Source: DASYRM01 sp036004405
Lineage (GTDB): Bacteria; Acidobacteriota; Vicinamibacteria; Vicinamibacterales; UBA2999
Assembly: GCA_036004405.1 (NCBI GenBank)
Contig: DASYRM010000045.1
Coordinates: 1 to 17,860 of the forward strand
Length of the DNA: 17,860 bases
Direction of reading: 5' to 3'
The stretch's first letter is position 1. Each line of letters opens with the position of its first letter. Below, piece after piece: positions 1 to 6,991 of this stretch. The notes under the pieces were generated by a model. The model saw nothing but the letters and a program-made list of their open reading frames with translations, made no database searches and had not been told where the DNA came from. The translations under genes and the position numbers were made by a program.

Positions 1-123
1 GACGAGGAAGTCGTCGTTCTTGACCATCGAGTCCATGTAGGCCATGGCGGTCTTCTGCCACTCGCGCTGATCCTCGATCCAGCGCTCGACGAGCGAGGGG
101 TCCTTCGCGGCCTTCCCGTCCAT
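1..123 (-). CDS. Probable PhaE-like PHA synthase subunit, N-terminus only
   Basis: The first 41 codons of a minus-strand gene run off the left edge of the window. The reading begins at an ATG at 123, preceded by a GGAG about 12 bases upstream, a rather long spacing. The visible part is charged and helical, with the segments VERWIEDQREWQ and YMDSMVKNDDF. That pattern of Trp/Gln-rich helix followed by a Met/Asp/Lys segment resembles the start of PhaE, the non-catalytic subunit of class III polyhydroxyalkanoate synthase, or a related phasin-like protein. The two phasin-like proteins and the acyl-CoA synthetase upstream fit this reading. No catalytic region is visible, so a PHA synthase N-terminus or an unrelated granule protein remains possible. 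If PhaE is correct, phaC may lie next, beyond the edge. Confidence 0.5.
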   Translation of the reverse strand, partial: MDGKAAKDPSLVERWIEDQREWQKTAMAYMDSMVKNDDFLV

Positions 124-146
124 GGTCACGGTACGCTCCAATTCGA

Positions 147-176
147 CGTCCGGCGGCTGCCAGGAGCCGCCGGACG
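147..176 (-). terminator. 12-bp perfect stem-loop between phasin and PhaE-like genes
   Basis: Positions 147-158 and 165-176 are perfect reverse complements around a 6-base loop (arm GTCCGGCGGCT plus one more C-G pair). It lies in the 93-base gap after the phasin-like gene. No T-run follows on either strand, so it is not a textbook intrinsic terminator. It may be a partial terminator or an mRNA 3'-end stabiliser that lets the phasin message exceed that of the downstream gene. Confidence 0.5.
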
Positions 177-216
177 GCCGGTATGTTACGCCCGGGAGCC
201 GGGCTGGTGGAGCAGT

Positions 217-483
217 CTACTTGGCCGCGGTGGCGGCGAAGAACTTGTCGGTGAAGTCCTTCTGCTGCTTCAGAAGCTTCGACACGAAGGCGTAGTTGGC
301 CTCGACCATTTCCTTCGGGGTCGGGAGCTCGGCGGCAAAGGCCGGAACGGCTACCGGCGCCTGGAGGGGCGTCCAGGAGGACGACAGAGCCGACACCGAC
401 TTCAGGAAGGTCTCCTGGCCCTCGGCGAGGGCCGCAAGGAACTGGTCACCGGCGCCCGTCGCGAGCTTGACGTATTCAGACAT
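217..483 (-). CDS. Small phasin-like PHA granule-associated protein (copy 1)
   Basis: This 88-residue protein starts at ATG 483, with AAAGGA about 8 bases upstream as ribosome site. It is predicted mostly helical, with no signal peptide or membrane segment, and is alanine-rich, as phasins tend to be. Its second half (about residues 53-80) carries LPTPKEMVEANYAF followed by SKLLKQQKDFTDKF. The same pattern recurs in the protein at 3333-3617, so the two are paralogues. Phasins coat storage granules and interact with PHA synthase. The assignment rests on size, composition, helicity and position next to the PhaE-like gene, not on a diagnostic catalytic motif. It is flanked by a promoter candidate upstream and a stem-loop downstream, which suggests separate, possibly high expression. 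Confidence 0.65.
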   Translation of the reverse strand: MSEYVKLATGAGDQFLAALAEGQETFLKSVSALSSSWTPLQAPVAVPAFAAELPTPKEMVEANYAFVSKLLKQQKDFTDKFFAATAAK

Positions 484-534
484 CGTTCGGTCCTTTCAGA
501 TGCAGGGCGTTTCAGAGTGCGCTGCGATGTGCGT

Positions 535-564
535 AGTGTGCAACGCATCTGCGGACCATGTCAA
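535..564 (-). promoter_or_regulatory. Sigma-70-like promoter candidate for phasin-like gene
   Basis: On the minus strand a perfect TTGACA lies at 564-559. An 18-base spacer separates it from CACACT at 540-535, a weak -10 box matching 3 of 6 positions including the key A2 and T6. The implied transcript start is near 528, about 45 bases before the phasin-like ATG. The intergenic stretch 484-590 is less GC-rich than its surroundings, which supports a regulatory role. Confidence 0.4.
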
Positions 565-590
565 GCATTGAGAAATCACGGGCAAATCCG

Positions 591-622
591 GCCCACTCCG
601 CCCACTCCGCCCTCTCTGCCTC
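591..622 (-). repeat. 9-nt tandem repeat tract next to synthetase stop codon
   Basis: Read on the minus strand, directly after the TAA stop of the acyl-CoA synthetase (plus two bases), there is one GGCAGAGAG unit and two GGCGGAGTG units, then a partial unit. It belongs to the same family as the tracts at 6959, 9107, 16760 and 16857. Confidence 0.8.
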
Positions 623-3322
623 TTATGCGACGGCGGCGCCGGTCGCCTTGGAGGCGTCGGCCAGGAAGCTCGCGAGAGCGGCGCGAATCCGGTTGGCTTT
701 TTCCGTCATGGCGGCGGAGGCGGCGGTGACGTCGCCGGTCAACAGCGCGTCGGTGAGCGACTTGTGGTCGTCGAAGAGCTCGCGAATCGAGATCGGCGCG
801 ACGTCCAGCACCCGCCGCAGCAGCTCCGGCAGATCCATCGCGTTGTAGACCTCGAACAGCGCCGCGTTGTGCAGCAGGCTGAAGAAGATCCGGTGGAACG
901 CGTCCGACGCGCGGATGTAGCGCGAGACGTGCTGCGGCGTGGTGCCGCGCACGAGCGGTGTGAACGCCCGCAGCCGCGCCACGAGCGCGTCGCGCTCGGT
1001 CTCGTTCGAGAGCCAGTCGCCAAGCGTCTGCATGATGCCGATCTCGAGCGCGGCCCGCGCGTCGAGCGCCGCCACGAGCGCATCGACGTCGCCGGCGAGA
1101 CTGCCTGGCTCCCTGGCCGGCACCATCGCCACCGTGTCCATGACGTGCGACGCGCCGAGCTCGCCGCCGTTCTCGGCGTCGGCGCCCAGCACGTCCTGAA
1201 CCGTGGCGCGTGAGGTCTGGGTCCACGACAGGATGGCGCGCACGGCGCCGGCGAGATCGCCGGCGGCAATCGCATCGGTCACCTCCTCGTGCGCGGAGAT
1301 GGCGTTCTCGGGCGTGCTCTTCGCGCTCTTCAGGGCCGAAGCCAGCAGCTCGCGCAGCCGGAGCTGCCGGAATCCGTTCGCCAGGTGCTCGTTGTCGGCA
1401 AGGCCGACCACCGCGGCGTGATACGCCTCGTTGGCGGAGAGCATCTTGTCGCGATCGATGAAGCGGCCGCCGTCGCCAATCTGCGCCGTCATGTCGTGCA
1501 GGCGCTCGTACAACGCCTCGGCGGTGAACCGCGGCACGCCGCCGCGGCTCAGGCGCAGCCACACGGCGCCCACCTCGAGCACCGCGCGGGCTTCGAGGGC
1601 CACGCGCAGCTGGGGGTAGGTGACGGGCACGAGCTCGGCGCCACGCAGCGGCGCGGCGGGCCGGGTGGCCGTCTGCAGCAGGCGGCGCATGATCTTGCCG
1701 CTGGTCGTCTTCGGGAGCTCGTCGATGATCTCGACGAAGCGCGGGTACTTGTAGGCGGCCATCCGCTCGCGCGCGAACGACTTGATCTCCTGCTCGGTCA
1801 CCTGCATGCCGGGCTTGACGCTGATCACGGCCTTGATCGTCTCGCCGCGATACGGGTCGGGCACGCCGATGACGGCCGCTTCGCGGACCGCGGGGTGCAG
1901 GTAGAGCACTTCCTCCACCTCGCGCGGCCACACCTTGAAGCCCGAGGCCACGATCATGTCTTTGGCGCGATCGACCAGGTAGAACCAGCCGTGCTCGTCG
2001 AAGAAACCGACGTCGCCGGTCCGGAGTTCTCCCTGGGAGAGCGACTTGGCCGTCTCCTCCGGCTTCTGCCAGTAGGCGGGAATGATCTGGGGCCCCTTGA
2101 TCAGCAGCTCGCCGATCTCGCGCGGCCCGGCATCGAGGCCCGAGTCGGTCACCACGCGCACCTCGGTGTTGAACACCGGCACACCGACCGACATGGCGCC
2201 CGTACGCGGGTCCACCGGCGGGATGCGCCCGTGCGGTGTCATGTGCGTGGGCGAGGTGGCTTCGGTGAGGCCGTACATCGGCTGGATGCGGACGCCGGTG
2301 CGCTCGTGCCATTCCGCCAGCACGCCGGGCGGTGTGGGCGCCCCGCCGGTGTACACCTTGGTCATCCGCGACAGGTCGGCCGTCTTCATCGCGTCGCTGT
2401 TGAGGAGCGCGATGAAAGCGGTGACCGCCGACACGGTGAACGTCGCCCCGTGCGTCTGCGCGAGCTTGATCGCCTGCGCGGCCTCGAAGCGATAGAAGAG
2501 GAGCAGCGGGCTCCCCGTGAGCATCGCCAGCGTGACGTGGCCGATGAGACCCGTCACGTGGAAGAGCGGTGCCAGGCCGAGAATGACGTCGGCCCGGGTC
2601 AGGCCGATCCAGCGCTCGTAGACCGTGGTGGCGAACACGACGTTGCGGTGCGTGTTCATGGCCGCCTTGGGCGCGCCGGTGGTGCCCGACGTGTAGACCA
2701 TGAAGGCGACGTCGTCGCCGGTGATGCCTGCGGGCGCCGGGGCGGCCCCGCGGTTGCGTTCGACGATGTCGAGCAGGTCCGGCACGTTCGGCTGCCGTGC
2801 GCGCGTGACGCCCGCGAGTACTGGCGGGAGCGGCGCGCCGGCGGGCAGGAAGTCGAGCGGCGAGGTGGTAATCGAGTGCTGCACGGCCGTGGACGGCAGC
2901 GTGGTCCGCGCCACCTCGGCAAAGAGATCCTCCTGGCAGATAATGACGCGGCTCCCCGAGTCGGACAGGATCTTCGCCAGCTCGCGCTCGCGCAGCATCG
3001 GGTTGCACGGCACGATCACCGCGCCGCACTTCCACACCGCGAGCACCGTGATCAGCACCTGCGGAATGTTCTGCAGGTACATCGCCACGCGATCGCCCGG
3101 CTCGATGCCGCGCCGCTGCAGGTCCACGGCCAGCGCATCCGACATCGCGTCGATGTCGCCGGCGGTCACGGGCTGATCGAAGTAGCGCGCCAGCACCGCG
3201 CCGCGGCCGTTGCGCGCCAACGTGGCCCGGAACATCTCGAGCCCCGTTTCGCTGGCCGCGTCGATGGTGGACGGGACGTCCTGATACAGATGGAGCCAGG
3301 GACGACGTGAGAGATCCGTCAC
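623..3322 (-). CDS. Acyl-CoA synthetase (AMP-forming) with two C-terminal FCD-like domains
   Basis: An 899-residue protein, far longer than the usual 500-560 of this family. It starts at a GTG with GGAGG six bases upstream; that site overlaps the stop of the preceding gene. Residues 1-550 form a complete ANL-superfamily enzyme that activates a carboxylic acid with ATP and loads it on CoA: P-loop YTSGTTGAPK (210-219), YGLTEA (350-355), TGD (435-437), hinge DRAKD (451-455) and catalytic Lys543 in TSGKIMRR. The acyl substrate cannot be read from sequence. Residues about 574-712 and 747-885 are two all-helical repeats aligning with each other (ARAVLEVG/ARAALEIG; AYH/AFH; HEEVTDAIAAGD/HKSLTDALLTGD) and resembling the FCD ligand-binding domain of FadR/GntR regulators, without any DNA-binding domain. 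It probably supplies acyl-CoA to the neighbouring PHA genes. Confidence 0.9.
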   Translation of the reverse strand: MTDLSRRPWLHLYQDVPSTIDAASETGLEMFRATLARNGRGAVLARYFDQPVTAGDIDAMSDALAVDLQRRGIEPGDRVAMYLQNIPQVLITVLAVWKCGAVIVPCNPMLRERELAKILSDSGSRVIICQEDLFAEVARTTLPSTAVQHSITTSPLDFLPAGAPLPPVLAGVTRARQPNVPDLLDIVERNRGAAPAPAGITGDDVAFMVYTSGTTGAPKAAMNTHRNVVFATTVYERWIGLTRADVILGLAPLFHVTGLIGHVTLAMLTGSPLLLFYRFEAAQAIKLAQTHGATFTVSAVTAFIALLNSDAMKTADLSRMTKVYTGGAPTPPGVLAEWHERTGVRIQPMYGLTEATSPTHMTPHGRIPPVDPRTGAMSVGVPVFNTEVRVVTDSGLDAGPREIGELLIKGPQIIPAYWQKPEETAKSLSQGELRTGDVGFFDEHGWFYLVDRAKDMIVASGFKVWPREVEEVLYLHPAVREAAVIGVPDPYRGETIKAVISVKPGMQVTEQEIKSFARERMAAYKYPRFVEIIDELPKTTSGKIMRRLLQTATRPAAPLRGAELVPVTYPQLRVALEARAVLEVGAVWLRLSRGGVPRFTAEALYERLHDMTAQIGDGGRFIDRDKMLSANEAYHAAVVGLADNEHLANGFRQLRLRELLASALKSAKSTPENAISAHEEVTDAIAAGDLAGAVRAILSWTQTSRATVQDVLGADAENGGELGASHVMDTVAMVPAREPGSLAGDVDALVAALDARAALEIGIMQTLGDWLSNETERDALVARLRAFTPLVRGTTPQHVSRYIRASDAFHRIFFSLLHNAALFEVYNAMDLPELLRRVLDVAPISIRELFDDHKSLTDALLTGDVTAASAAMTEKANRIRAALASFLADASKATGAAVA

Positions 3323-3332
3323 GGGATCCCTC

Positions 3333-3617
3333 CTAACCCTTCTTGTCGGGCGGCAGTGCCATGGCGCGGCTCAGCTCCTGCATGAAGCGGCTCTGATCCG
3401 CGAGGAGCTTGGCGGCAAAGGCGTACGAGGCCTCGGCCACTTCCGCCGGCGTCGGCAGCATCTCGGCGTTCGGGAATGTCGGCCATGCCGGCGCCTGGGC
3501 GGCACCAGCGCTCATCGCCTCGCGCCAGGCCTTCACGGCCGCGAGGTAGGCTTCCTGCTGCGAGCGCAGCAACTCCAGCGTCTGCTTCTGGAACTCCTCG
3601 GTTTTGTCCGTCGCCAC
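3333..3617 (-). CDS. Small phasin-like PHA granule-associated protein (copy 2)
   Basis: This 94-residue, helical, alanine-rich protein starts at a GTG at 3617, with GAGGA about 13 bases upstream. It has no signal peptide. Residues about 54-82 carry LPTPAEVAEASYAF and AKLLADQSRFMQEL, matching the C-terminal half of the phasin-like protein at 217-483. The N-terminal halves are less alike. Its TAG stop overlaps the ribosome site of the acyl-CoA synthetase, only 10 bases away, so the two are probably co-translated. The pair of paralogues thus brackets the synthetase gene. Granule binding is inferred from composition and context. Confidence 0.6.
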   Translation of the reverse strand: MATDKTEEFQKQTLELLRSQQEAYLAAVKAWREAMSAGAAQAPAWPTFPNAEMLPTPAEVAEASYAFAAKLLADQSRFMQELSRAMALPPDKKG

Positions 3618-3667
3618 GGCGGCGGATCGTCCTCTACGCGCCCGGAGTTGTCAACGAACCGTGCGGA

Positions 3668-4021
3668 TCAGGCCTTCTCCAGGAACGAGCGATAAACCCG
3701 GATTAATGCATCCTTCTGCGCCGGCTCGAGCTTGGAGTCGAGCTGAATCGCCTGCTCCACGGTGGTGTGGCTATGCTCCTTCTCGTCGTCCATGAACCCG
3801 AGCATCGTGTAGAGCTGCTCCGGCTTGAGACCGAACGCCTGCGCCAGCGCCTTCACCACCTGGGGCGAGGGACGGTAGTTGCCGCGTTCGATCTGACTCA
3901 GATACGAATCCGAGACGCCCGACATCCGCGCCAGGTTGCGCTGCGACACCTGCGCCAGCCGCCGCTGCGCCTTCACGAACTCGCCGAAGGCCACCAGGAC
4001 GGAGTCGTCGGATTCAGCCAT
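3668..4021 (-). CDS. XRE-family helix-turn-helix transcriptional regulator
   Basis: A 117-residue protein with an XRE/Cro-type HTH at about residues 10-68: the QRNLARMSGVSDSYLSQIERG segment has the usual Q-x3-A-x3-G-V-x3-Y-LSQIE-G pattern. The remaining 45 residues are charged and helical, without a sensor domain. The ATG at 4021 lies 8 bases after the aldehyde dehydrogenase stop and lacks a clear ribosome site, so translation may depend on the upstream gene. The open frame continues upstream in the wrong frame of the dehydrogenase, but the HTH begins right after this ATG. Its place between the dehydrogenase and the phasin/synthetase genes suggests it controls this operon. Its operator and effector are unknown. 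Confidence 0.85.
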   Translation of the reverse strand: MAESDDSVLVAFGEFVKAQRRLAQVSQRNLARMSGVSDSYLSQIERGNYRPSPQVVKALAQAFGLKPEQLYTMLGFMDDEKEHSHTTVEQAIQLDSKLEPAQKDALIRVYRSFLEKA

Positions 4022-4029
4022 GCGGCATG

Positions 4030-5517
4030 CTACTGCATCATCAGCACCGACTTGGTCTCGGTGTAGAGGTCGATCATCGAGCGGCCCATCTCGCGGCCGA
4101 GGCCAGACTGCTTGTAGCCGCCGAACGGCAGGGCGTTGTCGAGCAGCCCGTGACAGTTCACCCACACGGTGCCGGCTTTGAGGCGCGGAATCAGCCGGTG
4201 CACGCGCTTCAGGTCGTTGGACCAGATACTGGCGGACAGCCCGTAGGCGCTGTTGTTGGCGAGCGCCGCGATGTCGTCCACTTCGTCGAACGGGGTCGCC
4301 ACCAGCACCGGCCCGAAGATCTCTTCCTGCGCCACGCGCGCCGACGCGCCGACGCCGGTGAGAATGGTGGGCTGGTGGAACCAGCCGCGCGTGCCGTGCC
4401 GCGCACCGCCGGCGACGAGCGTCGCGCCCTCGTCGAGCCCGGCCTGCACGTATCCGGAAACGCGCAGCAGCTGCCGCTCCGACACCAGCGGACCGAGCTG
4501 CGTTCCCTTCTCCATCCCCGGTCCGATGCGCATCTTGGCGGCAATGGCGCGGACGCCGTCGAGCACGGCGTCGTAGGCCTTGCGCTGCACGTAGAGACGC
4601 GAGCCGGCCACGCACACCTGGCCGGAGTTGAAGAAGATGGCGTTGGCGGCGCCGCTCGCGGCCACCGCCGGATCGACGTCGTCGAGCACGATCACCGGCG
4701 ACTTGCCGCCGAGCTCGAGCGAAATCCGGGTCATGTTCTCGAGCGCCGCCTGGCCGATGCGCTTGCCCACCGCGGTCGAACCGGTGAATGCGACCTTGTC
4801 GATGCCGGGGTGCGCGGCGAGCGCGGCGCCCGCGGTCGGGCCCTCGCCCGTGATCACGTTGAGCGCCCCGGGCGGGAGCCCGGCCTCGAGCGCCAGCGCC
4901 GCCAGCCGCAGCGCGCTCAGCGGCGTGTCCTCGGCCGGCTTGAGCACGATGCTGCAGCCGGTGGCGAGCGCTGGACCGATCTTCCACACCGCCATCAGGA
5001 GCGGAAAGTTCCAGGGGATGATCGCGCCCACGACGCCGACCGGCTCGCGGCGCGTGTAGGCGAAGAACTCGTTCTTGCGGAACCCCGGCAGCGACGGCTC
5101 CACCGTGGTGCCCTCGATCTTGGTGGCCCAGCCCGCGCAGTAGCGGAGGAAGTCCACCGCCGACGGCACGTCCACGCGCTGCGAAATCACGAGCGGCTTG
5201 CCGTTGTCGATCGTCTCGATCTCCGCGAACTCGGCCGCGCTCGCCTCGAGCAGATCCGCCAGCTTCAGGAGCCAGCGTTCGCGATCGACCGGCCGCGCTC
5301 CCCCCCACTCGCGCGACTCGAACGCCGCGCGGGCGGCCTGCACCGCCAGCTCCACGTCGGCCGCCGCTGCGGCAGGCACCGAGGTCACCACGTCACCGGT
5401 CGCCGGATCGCGCACATCGAGCCGCTGGCTCGACCGGGCGTCGCGCCACTCCGCGCCAATCAGCATCTGGCGCGGGCTCGACAGAAATGTGGTGGTGGCG
5501 GTCGAGGGCACGCTCAT
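4030..5517 (-). CDS. NAD(P)-dependent aldehyde dehydrogenase
   Basis: A full-length ALDH-superfamily enzyme of 495 residues counted from the ATG at 5517, oxidising an aldehyde to its acid. Visible motifs are PWNFP (Asn170), KPAEDTP (Lys193), the Rossmann FTGST, the general base Glu268 in LELGGKSP and the catalytic Cys302 in GQVCVAGSR. With this start, Glu268 and Cys302 coincide with mammalian ALDH2 numbering. A second in-frame ATG at 5541 would add 8 residues; neither start has a convincing ribosome site. Substrate cannot be inferred; betaine-, phenylacet- and aliphatic-aldehyde enzymes share these motifs. As first gene of the minus-strand group it could make a carboxylic acid that the downstream acyl-CoA synthetase activates. 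Confidence 0.92.
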   Translation of the reverse strand: MSVPSTATTTFLSSPRQMLIGAEWRDARSSQRLDVRDPATGDVVTSVPAAAAADVELAVQAARAAFESREWGGARPVDRERWLLKLADLLEASAAEFAEIETIDNGKPLVISQRVDVPSAVDFLRYCAGWATKIEGTTVEPSLPGFRKNEFFAYTRREPVGVVGAIIPWNFPLLMAVWKIGPALATGCSIVLKPAEDTPLSALRLAALALEAGLPPGALNVITGEGPTAGAALAAHPGIDKVAFTGSTAVGKRIGQAALENMTRISLELGGKSPVIVLDDVDPAVAASGAANAIFFNSGQVCVAGSRLYVQRKAYDAVLDGVRAIAAKMRIGPGMEKGTQLGPLVSERQLLRVSGYVQAGLDEGATLVAGGARHGTRGWFHQPTILTGVGASARVAQEEIFGPVLVATPFDEVDDIAALANNSAYGLSASIWSNDLKRVHRLIPRLKAGTVWVNCHGLLDNALPFGGYKQSGLGREMGRSMIDLYTETKSVLMMQ

Positions 5518-5624
5518 CCGCCCAGTGTACCTGGGCCCCATGACAACGGCGGATCCGCGAGCCTGGAACGCGCTAGGATACGCGCTGCGTGGGCGCGTCC
5601 TCGCGTGCCCGGGGGAGGAACGTC
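5518..5624. promoter_or_regulatory. Divergent intergenic region with small inverted repeat
   Basis: This 107-base region separates the aldehyde dehydrogenase (minus) from the secreted-protein operon (plus). It holds a perfect inverted repeat CCCAG-N5-CTGGG at 5521-5535, near the dehydrogenase start, which could be an operator. A TAGGATA sequence at 5574-5580 could be a plus-strand -10 box, but no good -35 box sits at the right distance. Promoters for both directions must lie nearby unless transcription enters from further away. Confidence 0.4.
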
Positions 5625-6140
5625 ATGGGCCTCCGTTCAAGTCTTGCTGTCGCCGCGCTCGTGGCGGTCATCACCGCCCCGCTGGCAGCGCAGCGCGCGG
5701 CCGGTCCTCCCAAGGCACCAGACCACCTCGTCGGCGTCTGGCAGCTCAACACCGCCAAGTCCCGCTACTTTCCCGGCCCCGCGCCCACGAGCGAGACGCG
5801 GACGTACACGCGCGAGGGCGACAGCGTCGTGGGCGTCATCGTCCGCATGTTCAGGGATGGACGCCGCGAGCGCATCGAGTACACCGCCAACTTCGATCGC
5901 GAGTACCCGGTGATGGGTACCGAGGACTACGATCACGTCGTCCTCAAGCGCATCGACGAGTACACGTCGGAGGCAGTGCTGTCGCATGCCGGACGCGTCT
6001 ACGGCATCGCCCGGCGCACGATCTCGTCGGACAACAAATCGATGACCATCACCTTCCGCCGCGAGAACGAAACCGGGCCGTCGGTGTACAACGTCGTGTT
6101 CTACGACCGCATCGCCACGACGCCGGGCGATCCGCAGTGA
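5625..6140 (+). CDS. Secreted protein of unknown function
   Basis: A 171-residue protein starting at the ATG at 5625, chosen over an upstream ATG at 5589 because GGGGGAGGAA lies just before it and a clean signal peptide follows. Residues 1-24 give a basic start, a hydrophobic core (SLAVAALVAVITAPLAA) and a likely cleavage near AAQ. The mature part begins with GVWQLNTAKSRYFPGPAP and reads as alternating beta strands (RTYTREGD, RERIEYTANFD, SMTITFRRENE), perhaps a small beta-barrel. I recognise similar secreted proteins in Acidobacteria-like genomes but no function. It overlaps the next gene by four bases, so the two are translationally coupled. Confidence 0.8.
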   Translation: MGLRSSLAVAALVAVITAPLAAQRAAGPPKAPDHLVGVWQLNTAKSRYFPGPAPTSETRTYTREGDSVVGVIVRMFRDGRRERIEYTANFDREYPVMGTEDYDHVVLKRIDEYTSEAVLSHAGRVYGIARRTISSDNKSMTITFRRENETGPSVYNVVFYDRIATTPGDPQ

Positions 6141-6985
6141 TTCGACGCGGCCACTCGTGGCTGCGGGCGAACCGCCGGATCGCGGTCGCCACCCTCGTCG
6201 GGATACTCGTCGCAACGTCGGCGTCGCCGCAGTGGCTGCGCTACCCCACGCCGGGCACGCCACGTCTCGCGGACGGCACGCCGAACCTCGCCGCCCCGGT
6301 GCCGCGGGCCGCCGACGGGCATCCAGACCTCACCGGCGTGTGGGAAGTGCTCGGCGATCTCGTCATGCCGACCGACGGGCGCATCCGCTCGAAGTACGTC
6401 TACAACATCGGCGTCGACCTGCCCGGTGGCCATGCGCCGTTCCAGCCCTGGGCGCAGGCGCTGTGGGACACGCGGCAGAAGGCGCTCGGTGTCGGCGCGC
6501 CGAGCGAGCAGTGCCTGCCGCACGGCATCCCCGACGCGATGCTGACGCGGACGCTGCCGTTCAAGCTGATACAGACGCGCGGCGTCACCATCATCCTGCT
6601 CGAGGAGTTCAACAACTGGCGGCAGGTGTTCACCGACGGCCGGCCGCTCCCCGTCGATCCCGATCCGGCGTGGCTCGGCTACTCGGTGGGCCGCTGGGAG
6701 AAGGACGACTTCGTCATCGAGACCGCGGGGTTCAACGACAAGTCGTGGCTCGACGCCGGCGGCACGCCGCACACCGAAGCGCTGCGCACGAAGGAGCGGT
6801 TCCGGCGCCGCGACTTCGGCCACCTGGACGCCGAATTCACCTTCGACGATCCGAAGACGTTCACGCGAACGTGGTCGGCCGCGGTGAAGTTCGTGCTGCT
6901 GCCCGACACCGACCTGCTGGAGAGCCACTGCGACAACAACAAGTGGAATCCTGTAGCTGGTAGGGCGGGTGGGGCGGGTAGGTAG
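6137..6985 (+). CDS. Secreted 'GVWE' family protein of unknown function
   Basis: A 282-residue protein starting at GTG 6137, whose GTGA overlaps the stop of the preceding gene. Residues 1-32 form a signal peptide (RRIAVATLVGILVATSASPQ). The conserved body contains GHPDLTGVWE (61-70), CLPHGIP (126-132), PFKLIQT (141-147), WRQVFTDGRP (161-170), WLGYSVGRWE (179-188) and ETAGFNDKSWLD (195-206). All these recur in the minus-strand protein at 7912-8712, so they are paralogues. The family is frequent in Acidobacteria-like genomes without a known function. Cys126 and Cys265 could pair as a disulfide after export. The last nine residues, AGRAGGAGR with GR before the stop, are encoded by a 9-nt repeat that seems to have run into the gene end. 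Confidence 0.82.
   Translation: MIRRGHSWLRANRRIAVATLVGILVATSASPQWLRYPTPGTPRLADGTPNLAAPVPRAADGHPDLTGVWEVLGDLVMPTDGRIRSKYVYNIGVDLPGGHAPFQPWAQALWDTRQKALGVGAPSEQCLPHGIPDAMLTRTLPFKLIQTRGVTIILLEEFNNWRQVFTDGRPLPVDPDPAWLGYSVGRWEKDDFVIETAGFNDKSWLDAGGTPHTEALRTKERFRRRDFGHLDAEFTFDDPKTFTRTWSAAVKFVLLPDTDLLESHCDNNKWNPVAGRAGGAGR
6959..6985 (+). repeat. 9-nt tandem repeat forming the 3' end of the gene
   Basis: Three units, GGTAGGGCG, GGTGGGGCG and GGTAGGTAG, run in the coding frame and supply the TAG stop at 6983-6985. Within them, GGGCGGGTGGGGCGGG at 6963-6978 has four runs of three or more G separated by single bases, the pattern of a very stable G-quadruplex on the coding strand and mRNA. Confidence 0.75.
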
Positions 6986-6991
6986 GTGGGA

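Noticed and set aside
147..176. Classical intrinsic terminator
   Set aside because: The stem is strong but no T-run follows on either strand, so full termination is not supported; it is listed only as terminator-like.
576..3035. Minus-strand 819-codon frame overlapping the synthetase
   Set aside because: It is an Arg/Ala-rich out-of-frame reading of the synthetase gene with no recognisable motif.
1289..3310. Long plus-strand open frame opposite the acyl-CoA synthetase
   Set aside because: It is rich in Arg, His and Val without domains or a ribosome site, and mirrors a clearly coding gene. Long antisense frames are expected at this GC content. The same applies to 4027-5913 and 13779-15935.
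3668..5308. Single 546-codon frame covering the XRE regulator and much of the dehydrogenase
   Set aside because: Only the last 117 residues look like a protein (HTH domain). The rest is the shifted frame of the dehydrogenase, so the gene starts at 4021.
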